Shown here piece by piece: positions 40,341 through 49,567 of a DNA stretch of 64,000 nucleotides (positions are counted from its first letter, which is position 1; the number at the start of each line of letters is the position of its first letter). Position numbers and translations under genes: made by a program. The notes beneath the pieces were generated by a model. That model did no database searches. It worked only from the letters and a program-made list of their open reading frames with translations, and was not told where the DNA came from. Origin of the DNA: Acidobacteriota bacterium (GTDB lineage: Bacteria > Actinomycetota > Acidimicrobiia > Acidimicrobiales > RAAP-2); contig JAGWHY010000001.1 of the NCBI GenBank assembly GCA_028873575.1, positions 62,001 to 126,000 on the forward strand, written 5' to 3'.

Positions 40341-40831
40341 TCCCGCTTCCTCCGACGGCCCCCCCGGGCGTGGCGACCAGCGAGTCGCTGGCGAGCGACC
40401 TGGGCTGTTTTCCCACGCCCGAGACGTACGTCGCGCTCGTGCGCGCCTTTAAGGACGACGGGTTTGAACTGTGCGCCGATCTGTGCGGCGTGGACTACCT
40501 CGAGCACCCCGGTCGCGACCTTCCCGACGGTGTCGTCCCCACGCGCTTTGAGGTCGTCGTCAATCTCTTGAGTCTTTCGAAGCGTCAGCGCGTGCGCGTG
40601 CGCGTCCAGGCCGGCGACGACGAACCGCGCGTGCCGTCACTGTTCGACCTCTACCCAGGCACCGAAGCAATGGAGCGCGAGGCCTTTGATCTCTTCGGCA
40701 TCCTCTTTGACGGCCACCCCGACTTGACGCGGATTTTGATGCCCGAAGAGTGGGAGGGTCATCCCCTGCGTAAGGACTACGCGGTCGGTCGGGTGCCCGT
40801 CCAGTTCAAAGAAGCACCGGGTCCGCGATGA
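40337..40831 (+). CDS. nuoC: NADH-quinone oxidoreductase subunit C
   Basis: 164 aa, the 30-kDa-subunit fold: [21 protein letters not shown], the signature [36 protein letters not shown]. Separate from nuoD, not fused as in enterobacteria. GTG start overlapping nuoB. Confidence 0.95.
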   Translation: MIPLPPTAPPGVATSESLASDLGCFPTPETYVALVRAFKDDGFELCADLCGVDYLEHPGRDLPDGVVPTRFEVVVNLLSLSKRQRVRVRVQAGDDEPRVPSLFDLYPGTEAMEREAFDLFGILFDGHPDLTRILMPEEWEGHPLRKDYAVGRVPVQFKEAPGPR

Positions 40832-42180
40832 GTGACCTACACGTACGAAGCGCGGAGCGGCCGGATCTCTTAACGGTCGAAACGTCAGAAGGGGCCCAAG
40901 GTCTCCAAGCGCGCGACGTCACGGCCACGCTGGAACTCGGCCGCGAACTCGGCGCGGTGTTGCGCGCGAACGGTCTGACGCTCGATCCACGCGACGTCGA
41001 CGTCGAGCGGCGCGACGACGAAACGATGATCATCAACATGGGTCCGGCGCATCCCTCGACCCACGGCGTGCTGCGCCTCATGCTCGAGCTCGACGGTGAG
41101 TTCGTTCTGCGGACGAAGCCGGTCATTGGGTACCTGCACACCGGGATGGAGAAGACCGGTGAGGTGTTGACCTACGTCCAGGGCGGGACCAACGTCACGC
41201 GGATGGACTACCTCAGCCCCGTCGCCAACGAGCTGTCGTACTCGATGGCCGTAGAAAAGCTTCTCGGCGTCGAGGTGCCCGAACGGGCCGTGTGGATCCG
41301 CATGCTGATGGCCGAACTCAATCGCGTCTCGTCACACCTGGTGTGGATGGCGACCAACGGGATGGACCTCGGCGCGACGTCGATGATGATCTACGGATTC
41401 CGCGAGCGCGAGTTAATTCTCGCCTTCTTCGAAAAGACCGCCGGACTTCGCCTCAACTTGAACTACGTGCGCCCCGGCGGCGTCGCCGCCGACCTTCCCG
41501 ACGGCTGGGAAGACGACGTGGCCGTCATCTGCGACACAATCTTTGAACGCAGCTTCGAGTACGACCAGCTCTTGACCGGTCAGCCCATCTTCCGCCAGCG
41601 CATGGAGGGCGTCGCGCCGATCACGGCCGAGGAGGCGCTCGCCCTTGGCGTGACGGGTCCGCTCCTGCGCTCGACGGGCGTGCCGTGGGACCTTCGTCGC
41701 ACGATGCCCTACCTCGCGTACGACCAGGTCGACTTTGACGTCATCGTCGGCACCTACGGCGACAACTTCGACCGCTACGCGATTCGACTCAACGAGATTC
41801 GCGAGTCGATTCGCATCGTGCGCCAGTGCCTCGAGAAGATGCCCCTCGGCGACTACCGCAGTCAAGACCCCAAGGTCACCCCGCCACCGCGCGCGCGCAT
41901 CGGCGAGTCGATGGAGGCCCTGATTCACCACTTCAAGCTCTTCACGGAGGGCTTCGCCGTGCCCACGGGCGAGGTCTACTCCGCCATCGAGTCACCGCGC
42001 GGCGAGTTGGGTTGCTACCTCGTGAGTGACGGCGGCCCCAAGCCCTACCGCCTGCACGTACGCGCGCCCAGCTTCGTCAATCTTCAAGCGGTGCCGCTTC
42101 TGATGCGCGGCGGTTCGGTCTCTGACGCCATCACCGTCATTTCGACGGTCGATCCGATCATGGGCGAGGTTGACCGATGA
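40828..42180 (+). CDS. nuoD: NADH-quinone oxidoreductase subunit D
   Basis: 450 aa. The 49-kDa subunit forming the quinone cavity with nuoB: NMGPAHPSTHGVLRLMLELDGE, YLHTGMEKTGE and the C-terminal ESPRGELGCYLVSDGG. The first ~65 residues are an extension not usual in the family. ATGA overlap at both ends. Confidence 0.95.
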   Translation: MSDLHVRSAERPDLLTVETSEGAQGLQARDVTATLELGRELGAVLRANGLTLDPRDVDVERRDDETMIINMGPAHPSTHGVLRLMLELDGEFVLRTKPVIGYLHTGMEKTGEVLTYVQGGTNVTRMDYLSPVANELSYSMAVEKLLGVEVPERAVWIRMLMAELNRVSSHLVWMATNGMDLGATSMMIYGFRERELILAFFEKTAGLRLNLNYVRPGGVAADLPDGWEDDVAVICDTIFERSFEYDQLLTGQPIFRQRMEGVAPITAEEALALGVTGPLLRSTGVPWDLRRTMPYLAYDQVDFDVIVGTYGDNFDRYAIRLNEIRESIRIVRQCLEKMPLGDYRSQDPKVTPPPRARIGESMEALIHHFKLFTEGFAVPTGEVYSAIESPRGELGCYLVSDGGPKPYRLHVRAPSFVNLQAVPLLMRGGSVSDAITVISTVDPIMGEVDR

Positions 42181-42791
42181 GTCACTTTCGCGTCGAACTT
42201 CGTCAACGGGCCGAAGAGCTCGTCGCGCTCTACCCGCGCAAGCGTTCGGCCATGTTGCCGTTGCTGCACCTGGTGCAAGAGCAAGACGGTTACCTAAGCG
42301 AAGCCGGCATCGCCGAAGTCGCCGAGCTCACCGGCACGAGCCCGGCCGACGTACGCGGCACGGCGGCCTTCTACGACATGTTCCATCTCGAACCGGTTGG
42401 CAAGTACGTCGTGGGAATTTGCACGAACGTGGCCTGCCTCTTGGCGGGTGGCCAAGAGTTGCTCGAGCACGCTAGCGAAACTCTCGGGTGCGCGGTCGGC
42501 GCCACGTCGGACGACCACCTCTTCACCCTTGAAGAGACCGAGTGCCTGGCGGACTGTGACCGCGCGCCCTGCGTGCAGGTCAACCATCGCTACGTGCGCA
42601 CCACCACCGCGCCAGACTTCGACGCCATGATCGCGGACTTACGCGAGGGACGACTCGACGCCGACGTTCCCGCGCACGGCACGTTGATTCGCGTGCGCCG
42701 CAGTGGAGGTCTTCGCGTGAGTCGCGAAGAGCTCGCCGCGGAGCGTGCGAGTGCGCGCGCCGAACGCGAAGCCCGAGAGGCGAAGGGGTAG
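42177..42791 (+). CDS. nuoE: NADH-quinone oxidoreductase subunit E
   Basis: 204 aa. Thioredoxin-like [2Fe-2S] (N1a) subunit with the four ligands in GICTNVACLL and ECLADCDRAPC. A charged C-terminal extension of about 40 residues (RASARAEREAREAKG) is longer than usual. Confidence 0.94.
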   Translation: MSHFRVELRQRAEELVALYPRKRSAMLPLLHLVQEQDGYLSEAGIAEVAELTGTSPADVRGTAAFYDMFHLEPVGKYVVGICTNVACLLAGGQELLEHASETLGCAVGATSDDHLFTLEETECLADCDRAPCVQVNHRYVRTTTAPDFDAMIADLREGRLDADVPAHGTLIRVRRSGGLRVSREELAAERASARAEREAREAKG

Positions 42792-42793
42792 TC

Positions 42794-44098
42794 GTGGCGG
42801 TCTTGAGCGCTCCGCGTATCGTGTCGGCTCGCGCCGAGTACGAGGATTCACACACCCTGGCGCGCTTTCTCGCCACCGGCGGCAACGAGGCGCTTCGTAA
42901 GGCGCTCACCATGCACCCCGAGGCGGTCGGGGCCGAGGTTGACGCGGCGTCACTACTCGGACGTGGCGGCGCGGGCTTTCCGGCCGGCCGGAAGTGGTCG
43001 ATGCTGCGCAAGTCGGCTATTTCGTACCTCGTGGTGAACGGCGACGAGTCCGAACCCGCGACGTTCAAGGATCACTTCTTGGTCGAGCGCGACCCGCACC
43101 AACTCGTCGAAGGCGTCACCATCGCGGCCTACGCGCTGCAGGTGAGTCAGGTCTTCATCTTCTTGCGTGGCGAATTCGCCCTCGGACTCGAGCGCGTGCA
43201 GCAGGCCGTCAACGACGCCTACGAGACGGGCGCGCTCGGGAACAAAATCTTCGGTTCGAACTTCTCACTGGACGTCGTGGTGCATCCGGGGGCCGGCGCG
43301 TACATCTGTGGTGAGGAGACGTCGCTGATTGAGGCGCTCGAAGGCAAGCGCGGCTTTCCACGAATCAAGCCGCCGTTCTTTCCCGCGGTCACCGGACTCT
43401 ACGGTGAGCCCACGGTCGTGAACAACGTGGAGACGATGTCGAATCTTCCCTGGATTGTGCTGAACGGCGGCGCCGCTTTCGCGGCGCTGGGCCAGGGTCG
43501 TTCGACCGGCACGCGGCTCTTCGCCCTCGCCGGTCAGGTCAATCGACCCGGCGTCTACGAGATCGAGATGGCGAAGAATACCTTTCGCGATCTGATCTTT
43601 GATCCGGCGCTCGGTGGCGGGCTCGCGCCCGGGCGCTCGGTGAAGGCAATCATCCCCGGGGGCGTGTCGGCGCCGTGGTTCTCGCCCCAGCAGCTCGACG
43701 TGCCACTGGGTCAAGACGAGGTCGCCGAGCAGGGTTCGATGCTCGGTTCGGGCTCGGTCGTGGTGCTCGACGACTCGTCGTGCGTGGTGCGCGCGGCGTG
43801 GCGCATCACGAAGTTCTTCTCGCGCGAGTCCTGCGGCCAGTGCACGCCGTGTCGCGAAGGTTCGGGGTGGATCGAACGAGCGATGTACCGACTCGAACAC
43901 GGCGGTGGTCGCGAGGAGGATCTCGAACTCTTGCTCGACCTGTGTGACAACATCGCGCCCGGCCTCACCTGGCCGCCGCAACAGACGACGATCTGCGTGC
44001 TCGGTCCGTCCATCCCCTCGTCGGTGAACTCGGCAATCACAATGTTTCGCGACGATTTTCTCGCGCACGTGCGCCACGGAGGATGCCCTCATGACTGA
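42794..44098 (+). CDS. nuoF: NADH-quinone oxidoreductase subunit F
   Basis: 434 aa. Entry point of electrons: NADH/FMN site GRGGAGFPAGRKW and YLVVNGDESEPATFKD, GAGAYICGEETSLIEALEG, and the N3 cluster in ESCGQCTPCREG plus a distal Cys in LDLCDNIAPG. GTG start; overlaps nuoG by eight bases. Confidence 0.95.
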   Translation: MAVLSAPRIVSARAEYEDSHTLARFLATGGNEALRKALTMHPEAVGAEVDAASLLGRGGAGFPAGRKWSMLRKSAISYLVVNGDESEPATFKDHFLVERDPHQLVEGVTIAAYALQVSQVFIFLRGEFALGLERVQQAVNDAYETGALGNKIFGSNFSLDVVVHPGAGAYICGEETSLIEALEGKRGFPRIKPPFFPAVTGLYGEPTVVNNVETMSNLPWIVLNGGAAFAALGQGRSTGTRLFALAGQVNRPGVYEIEMAKNTFRDLIFDPALGGGLAPGRSVKAIIPGGVSAPWFSPQQLDVPLGQDEVAEQGSMLGSGSVVVLDDSSCVVRAAWRITKFFSRESCGQCTPCREGSGWIERAMYRLEHGGGREEDLELLLDLCDNIAPGLTWPPQQTTICVLGPSIPSSVNSAITMFRDDFLAHVRHGGCPHD

Positions 44099-46694
44099 CG
44101 TGACGCGAAGCGTCGTAAACATCACCGTGAACGGCGTGGCCGTCGCGGCCCAGCCCGGTGAACTCTTGATCGAGGCGGCCGAGCGCGCGGGCACCTACGT
44201 CCCGCGCTTTTGCTACCACCCGCGCATGGAGCCCGTCGGCGTCTGTCGGATGTGTCTGGTGGAGGTGGACGGACCGCGTGGCGCGACGCTGCAGCCGGCC
44301 TGCTACCTGCGCGTGAACGAGGGTATGAACGTCACCACCGATTCGGACAAGGTGAAGAAGGCCCAAGACGGCGTCTTGGAGTTTCTGTTGGCCAATCACC
44401 CACTCGACTGTCCCGTGTGTGACAAGGGCGGCGAATGCCCACTGCAGGATCAAACCCTCGCGCACGGCTCGGGCGAGACGCGCTTCATCGAAGAGAAGCG
44501 TCACTTCGTCAAGCCCATTGAAATTGGCGAACTCGTCCTCTTGGACCGCGAACGTTGCATCCAGTGCGCGCGGTGCACGCGGTTCTCCGCCGAGGTCGCC
44601 GGTGACGCGGAGATCGCCTTCTCGGGTCGTGGGGACCAGATTGAGGTCGCGCCCTCGCCGACCAAGCCCTTCGACTCAATCTTTTCGGGCAACACGGTGC
44701 AGATCTGTCCGGTGGGCGCCCTCACCGCGAAGCCGTATCGCTTTACGGCGCGCCCCTGGGACCTCGAACAGGTGGAGAGTACCTGTACGACGTGTGCCGT
44801 GGGCTGTCGCGTGGCCGTGCAGTCGTCGGGAAATCGTCTCACGCGCGTTCTCGGCGTGGACTCCGATCCGGTGAATCACGGTTGGCTCTGTGACAAGGGT
44901 CGCTTCACGCTCGACGCGACGGACGGTCACGAGGGGGAGAGCGACCCGTTGAGCGCCGCGGCGCGCGTCACCCAACCACTCGTTCGTCGTGACGGTGAGC
45001 TCGTGGCCGTGTCATGGAGTGAGGCGCTGCGCGAGGCGGCCCGTATCTTGACCGACGCGGCGGCGATTCCCAACGGCGTGGGCGCGATCGGCGGCGCGGC
45101 GCTCACCAACGAAGGGGCCTTCGCGTGGGAGCGTTTCGTGCGCGGCGTGCTCGGCAGTGACCACCTCGACGCGCAGTACGGCGACGGACTCGACGCGGCT
45201 CTTCTCCAGGCGCTGCCTGGCGCCACCATCGACGACGCGGCGCGCGCGACGACGATCGTGACCCTGGGTGGCGACCTTCGTCAGGAACTCCCGATCCTGT
45301 TCTTGCGCCTTCGCGAATCGATCGTTAAGGGCACCAGCAAACTGGTCGCGATTCAGGAGGGAGACAATCCCTTCGCGGAGTTGACGTCGGTGGAACTCAA
45401 CGTGCGCCCCGGTGAGGTCGCTCGACTGGCGTCCGCGCTGGCCGACGAACACGTCACCCTCGGCGTGGACTCGTTGAACAGTGAGTTCGACCTCGCCGAG
45501 GCGCGCGCCCTGCTCGGCGACGACGGCGCGGGCGTGGTGTTCGTGGTGGGGCGGGCAAACCTCGCCGAGAGCCCGGCGGTGACCGAGCGAGCGCTACGGG
45601 TGTTGGCCGAACGTTTTCCGGCGGCTCGATTCCTCGTCGGATTGCGGCGCGGCAACGTGCGCGGCGCGCTCGACATGGGTCTCGCCCCCCAACTAAGACC
45701 GGGCCGGACCTATCTCGCCGACGATGGTCGCGACACTCTGGCGCAACTTCGCGCGCTGCGCGCGGGCGAACAATCGGCGGTCTTGCTGCTCGGGGGCTGT
45801 CTCGTCGGTAACGTGCTCGACGATCAGGGCGCGCGCGAGGCGCTCGAGCGCGCCAACGTCGTGGTCGTCACGGGTCACGGCGGCCAGACATTGGCCTACG
45901 CCGACGTGGTCTTGCCCGCCCTCGTCGCTCACGAACGCGAAGGTACCGTGACCAACGTTGAGGGTCGCGTCACCGCCCTCGCGCCCAAGCTGGCCGGTCC
46001 CGGATCGGCGTGGCACGACGTCGCGATCGCCGCGGAACTCGCGGAGCAGTGTGGACAGTCGCTCGGGTTGACGTCGGTGGAACAGACCGCCCGCACGATT
46101 GAAGAAACCACGGGTTATCCCAGCGCGAGCGTGCTGAGCGCGGGGGCGAGTGACGGACTGCTCGTCGGTGGCGCCACGAGCGCCGCGCGTCGTCGACCCC
46201 TCGACCCCATGGCTTTCCCCGGCATCCGTTCCGTCGCCGGCGGCGGTCTGGGCGACCACGCGGGCGCCACGCGCCGCGCCGAGGCGCCTCGTCGCGGTTC
46301 GGCCACCGCCGCCACACTGGACCAGGTGGCGGCGGGACGTGAGCTTGACGTGCCGCGTCCGGACTCGTACGCGTTCGCGCTGGTCGTCGCGAGGCGACTC
46401 TACGACCGAGGTATCGCGATGCAGGGTTCACCGGCGCTAACGAACCTGGTCGCGACGTCCACCCTCGCCGTCTCGGCGAGGGACCTCGATCGCCTGGGCG
46501 TGCGTGACGGCGAGTCCGTGAACGTCGTGGGCCCGCGCGGCACGATGGTCCTCACGGTGCGTGCCACGTCGTGCGCCCGCGGAACGGCGCACGTCGCCTT
46601 TGGCGCGCGTAACGAGGACGGCGCGACGCAGTCGTGGCACGCGCTGGTCGATCCCGACGCGCTAGTGAACGAAGTTCGTCTGGAGACGCGATGA
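44091..46694 (+). CDS. nuoG: NADH-quinone oxidoreductase subunit G
   Basis: 867 aa. N-terminal [2Fe-2S] N1b (PRFCYHPRMEPVGVCRMC...), His/Cys N4-N5 region (CPVCDKGGECPLQDQ; CIQCARC). The extra N7 motif CTTCAVGC...WLCDKGRF near residues 227-266 occurs in some bacteria only. A molybdopterin-oxidoreductase-like scaffold lacking cofactor follows, ending in the DxDx-type C-terminal barrel. The region near 700-760 is low-complexity. Confidence 0.93.
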   Translation: MTDVTRSVVNITVNGVAVAAQPGELLIEAAERAGTYVPRFCYHPRMEPVGVCRMCLVEVDGPRGATLQPACYLRVNEGMNVTTDSDKVKKAQDGVLEFLLANHPLDCPVCDKGGECPLQDQTLAHGSGETRFIEEKRHFVKPIEIGELVLLDRERCIQCARCTRFSAEVAGDAEIAFSGRGDQIEVAPSPTKPFDSIFSGNTVQICPVGALTAKPYRFTARPWDLEQVESTCTTCAVGCRVAVQSSGNRLTRVLGVDSDPVNHGWLCDKGRFTLDATDGHEGESDPLSAAARVTQPLVRRDGELVAVSWSEALREAARILTDAAAIPNGVGAIGGAALTNEGAFAWERFVRGVLGSDHLDAQYGDGLDAALLQALPGATIDDAARATTIVTLGGDLRQELPILFLRLRESIVKGTSKLVAIQEGDNPFAELTSVELNVRPGEVARLASALADEHVTLGVDSLNSEFDLAEARALLGDDGAGVVFVVGRANLAESPAVTERALRVLAERFPAARFLVGLRRGNVRGALDMGLAPQLRPGRTYLADDGRDTLAQLRALRAGEQSAVLLLGGCLVGNVLDDQGAREALERANVVVVTGHGGQTLAYADVVLPALVAHEREGTVTNVEGRVTALAPKLAGPGSAWHDVAIAAELAEQCGQSLGLTSVEQTARTIEETTGYPSASVLSAGASDGLLVGGATSAARRRPLDPMAFPGIRSVAGGGLGDHAGATRRAEAPRRGSATAATLDQVAAGRELDVPRPDSYAFALVVARRLYDRGIAMQGSPALTNLVATSTLAVSARDLDRLGVRDGESVNVVGPRGTMVLTVRATSCARGTAHVAFGARNEDGATQSWHALVDPDALVNEVRLETR

Positions 46695-47920
46695 ATCTCG
46701 CGAGCGTCGACCCGCTCTACAGTCACGGCGTCACCGGCGTCGTGCTCTTGATCGTGTTGATCAAGGTACTCGTCGGCTTTGGCGCGATCATGGGCGCCGT
46801 CACGTTGATGATTTGGTTCGAGCGCAAGGCCATCTCCGACATGCAGAGTCGCATTGGGCCACAACGCTGGGGGCCCTTCGGGATCCTGCAGACGTTGGCC
46901 GACGGTATCAAGTTGTTTTTTAAAGAGGACCTCGTGCCGGCCGGGGCCGATCGCTTCGTCTTTAAGTTGGCGCCCTACTTGACGTTGGTGCCGGCGTTGA
47001 TTACGTTCTCGATCGTGCCGCTCGGTGGCACCCTCACGATTGGCGGACACCGCGTCATGTTGCAGGTGGCGAATCCACCGATGGGGATCTTGATCATGCT
47101 CGCGATGTCGGGCATTTCGGTCTACGGCGTCATGCTCGCCGGATGGGCGTCGGGATCGAAGTATCCGTTGATCTCGTCGGTGCGCGCCAGCGCGCAGATG
47201 ATCAGCTACGAAGCCGCGCTCGGCATGACGATCGTCACGGTGATCTTGGTGACCGGCTCGCTCACCACCCACGACATCGTGACCTCCCAGGCGCACGGGG
47301 TATGGCACTGGAACCTGATTCGCCTCGGCTTCGTCCCCTTCGCCGTCTTTTTGATCGCCATTACCGCGGAACTGAATCGCCCACCCTTTGACACGGTGGA
47401 GGCGGAGAGTGAGTTGGTTGGCGGCTTCGCGACCGAGTACTCCTCGCTGCGTTTCGCGTTGTTTTACCTCGCGGAGTTCATGAACACGATCACGATGTCG
47501 GCGATCATCGTGACGCTCTTCTTCGGGGGACCGGCGGGGTGGATTCCGCCGGTGCCTCACCTGAAGTGGATCTTCCCGATCATTTGGTTCGTCGCGAAGA
47601 CGACGTTCTTCGCGTTTTGCTACATCTGGTTCCGGGCGGCCCTCCCGCGTTTTCGCTACGACCAGGTCATGGACCTGGGTTGGAAGCGGTTAATCCCCCT
47701 AAGCCTGGGCTGGATGTTGATCGTGGCGGGATTCCTGGTGCGACCGGGCTGGGGTCTGGTGATGGCGGCGTTGGTCGTCCTCGCGTCCGTGGTACTCGCG
47801 CGCGCCTTCGACCTGGGGCACCGTCGCGAGGTGGGCCCGGACTCGGTCTTAGGCGCCGTGGGGCGTCGTCCGCTGCCCGGTGACGTGTTGCGCAAACTGA
47901 CCGACGGTGAAGGGGCGTAA
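46691..47920 (+). CDS. nuoH: NADH-quinone oxidoreductase subunit H
   Basis: 409 aa from ATG 46691 (ATGA with the nuoG stop). Eight-helix membrane subunit joining the arms: ERKAISDMQSRIGPQRWGPFG, ELNRPPFDTVEAESELVGGFATEYSSLRF, and WFRAALPRFRYDQVMDLGWK. A ~45-residue C-terminal tail exceeds the usual length. Confidence 0.95.
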   Translation: MNLASVDPLYSHGVTGVVLLIVLIKVLVGFGAIMGAVTLMIWFERKAISDMQSRIGPQRWGPFGILQTLADGIKLFFKEDLVPAGADRFVFKLAPYLTLVPALITFSIVPLGGTLTIGGHRVMLQVANPPMGILIMLAMSGISVYGVMLAGWASGSKYPLISSVRASAQMISYEAALGMTIVTVILVTGSLTTHDIVTSQAHGVWHWNLIRLGFVPFAVFLIAITAELNRPPFDTVEAESELVGGFATEYSSLRFALFYLAEFMNTITMSAIIVTLFFGGPAGWIPPVPHLKWIFPIIWFVAKTTFFAFCYIWFRAALPRFRYDQVMDLGWKRLIPLSLGWMLIVAGFLVRPGWGLVMAALVVLASVVLARAFDLGHRREVGPDSVLGAVGRRPLPGDVLRKLTDGEGA

Positions 47921-48675
47921 TGGCGAAGTCGCTCGATTTCTTCGGTGGGTTCAAGTTGACGATTCGACACCTCACGCGCCCACGCGTGACGGTGAGCTAC
48001 CCCCAGGCCAAGCGTCCGAAGCAGCCGCGCCAACACGGTCGCCACGTCTTGAACCGCTACGAAGACGGCATGGAGAAGTGCATCGGCTGCGAGCTGTGCG
48101 CCGGCGTCTGTCCGGTGAACTGCATTCACGTCCGTGGGCTCGATAACCCGCCCGATCACCCCGTCAGTCCCGGCGAGCGTTACGGCTACGTCTACGAAAT
48201 CAACTACCTGCGCTGCATCCACTGCGATCTGTGCGTCGAGGCCTGCCCGACGCAAGCCATCACCGAGTCGAAGATGTTCGAGTTCTCCTTTACTAATCGC
48301 GCGGACGCGATTTACACGAAGGCCGAACTCCTCGTCGACGACCAGGGCTTCCCGCAGCGACTTCCCTGGGAAGACTGGCGCGAGGGTGAAGCCGCGATGA
48401 CCGGCGGCTGGATGCGCGCCACCTCGCCGTCGGGAGCGGCCGCGTACGAGGGCGTGGTGCAGTGGACCGGCGACCTGGGCGCGGGCGTGCGCGCCGCCGA
48501 AGCTGGTCAAAACGAGGAAGTCCGCGACGACGTCGCGACTGGCTCGAAGGCGTTGCGCCGGGTCTTCTCCAAGCACCTGCAGCCCGACGACGTCCCCGCC
48601 GACCTGCGCGGCGTCGCGGGACGCCTCAATGAACTCAAGGCCAAACTGCCCAAGCGGCCCAAGGCAGCGTCGTGA
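47920..48675 (+). CDS. nuoI: NADH-quinone oxidoreductase subunit I
   Basis: 251 aa. Two [4Fe-4S] ferredoxin motifs ([15 protein letters not shown] and [15 protein letters not shown], clusters N6a/N6b). The C-terminal ~90 residues, rich in Ala and charge, extend beyond the common 160-180 aa form, as in other actinobacteria. One-base overlap with nuoH. Confidence 0.95.
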   Translation: MAKSLDFFGGFKLTIRHLTRPRVTVSYPQAKRPKQPRQHGRHVLNRYEDGMEKCIGCELCAGVCPVNCIHVRGLDNPPDHPVSPGERYGYVYEINYLRCIHCDLCVEACPTQAITESKMFEFSFTNRADAIYTKAELLVDDQGFPQRLPWEDWREGEAAMTGGWMRATSPSGAAAYEGVVQWTGDLGAGVRAAEAGQNEEVRDDVATGSKALRRVFSKHLQPDDVPADLRGVAGRLNELKAKLPKRPKAAS

Positions 48676-49265
48676 TCGCGGCCACCTACAACGCGGCGGG
48701 CGTCTTGGTCTTCGTGACCGCGTCGACCTTGATGCTCGTCGGGGCCCTCGGGGTGATCGTCGTGAAGAACCCGGTGCACGCCGCGATCAGTTTGATCGTG
48801 ACTCTCTTCGGCGTCGCGATTGCCTTCGTCGCGCAGTCGGCCGATTTCCTCGCCGCGGTGCAGATCATCGTCTACGCGGGCGCCATCGTGGTGCTGTTCT
48901 TGTTCGTGATTATGTTTTTGGGCGTCGATCGGCGCGACGACGTCCGCGTCGAGCCCCTGGTCGGCCAACGTCCCCTCGCCCTCGCCGGCGTTCTCATCAC
49001 GATCGCCGGCCTCGTCACCTTGATGGCGCGGTCGCACTGGGTGACGGGGGCGACCCGCGTGTCCACGTCGGGCGCGCCGCTCGCCACGGGTCAGGGCAAC
49101 GTCCGCCAACTCGGGACGGCGGTCTTCACCACCTACTTGTTCGCCTTCGAGGCGACCGCCGTCTTGTTGATCATCGCGGTGGTGGGTGCCGTGTTGCTCG
49201 CCCGACGCGAGCGGCGCGTGGACGAGACGCTCGACGACGAACTCGACGTGGAGGTGCGCTCATGA
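48672..49265 (+). CDS. nuoJ: NADH-quinone oxidoreductase subunit J
   Basis: 197 aa, five membrane helices, with [21 protein letters not shown] and the pi-bulge helix [21 protein letters not shown]. The acidic tail ends the chain. GTGA overlap with nuoI. Confidence 0.94.
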   Translation: MIAATYNAAGVLVFVTASTLMLVGALGVIVVKNPVHAAISLIVTLFGVAIAFVAQSADFLAAVQIIVYAGAIVVLFLFVIMFLGVDRRDDVRVEPLVGQRPLALAGVLITIAGLVTLMARSHWVTGATRVSTSGAPLATGQGNVRQLGTAVFTTYLFAFEATAVLLIIAVVGAVLLARRERRVDETLDDELDVEVRS

Positions 49266-49567
49266 ACGTTCCCGCTGCCTGGTATCTCGTGGTCGCCGCG
49301 CTGCTCTTCGGGGTCGGCGCCTTCGGACTGTTGACTCGCCGCAGCGCGCTCATCATGTTTATGTGCATCGAGCTGATGCTCAACGCGGTCAACTTGACCT
49401 TCGTCACGTTCGCACGAACGATGAGTGACGTGGCCGGTCAGGCCAGCGTCTTTTTCGTCATGGTCGTCGCGGCCGCGGAGGTGACGGTCGGCCTCGGCAT
49501 TGTGGTGGCGGTCTTTCGACGCCGGTCCTCGACGTCGGTCGACGAGCTCGCGGAGTTACACGGCTGA
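49262..49567 (+). CDS. nuoK: NADH-quinone oxidoreductase subunit K
   Basis: 101 aa from ATG 49262, overlapping the nuoJ stop. Three helices with the two membrane glutamates of the proton path, in [16 protein letters not shown] and [15 protein letters not shown]. Typical length. Confidence 0.95.
   Translation: MNVPAAWYLVVAALLFGVGAFGLLTRRSALIMFMCIELMLNAVNLTFVTFARTMSDVAGQASVFFVMVVAAAEVTVGLGIVVAVFRRRSSTSVDELAELHG

Noticed and set aside
46400-47560. 386-aa open frame antisense to nuoG/nuoH
   Set aside because: His/Arg/Asp-rich mirror translation with no motif; the + strand genes are certain.
47656-48576. 306-aa open frame antisense to nuoH/nuoI
   Set aside because: Same shadow effect; no ribosome binding site or recognisable domain.
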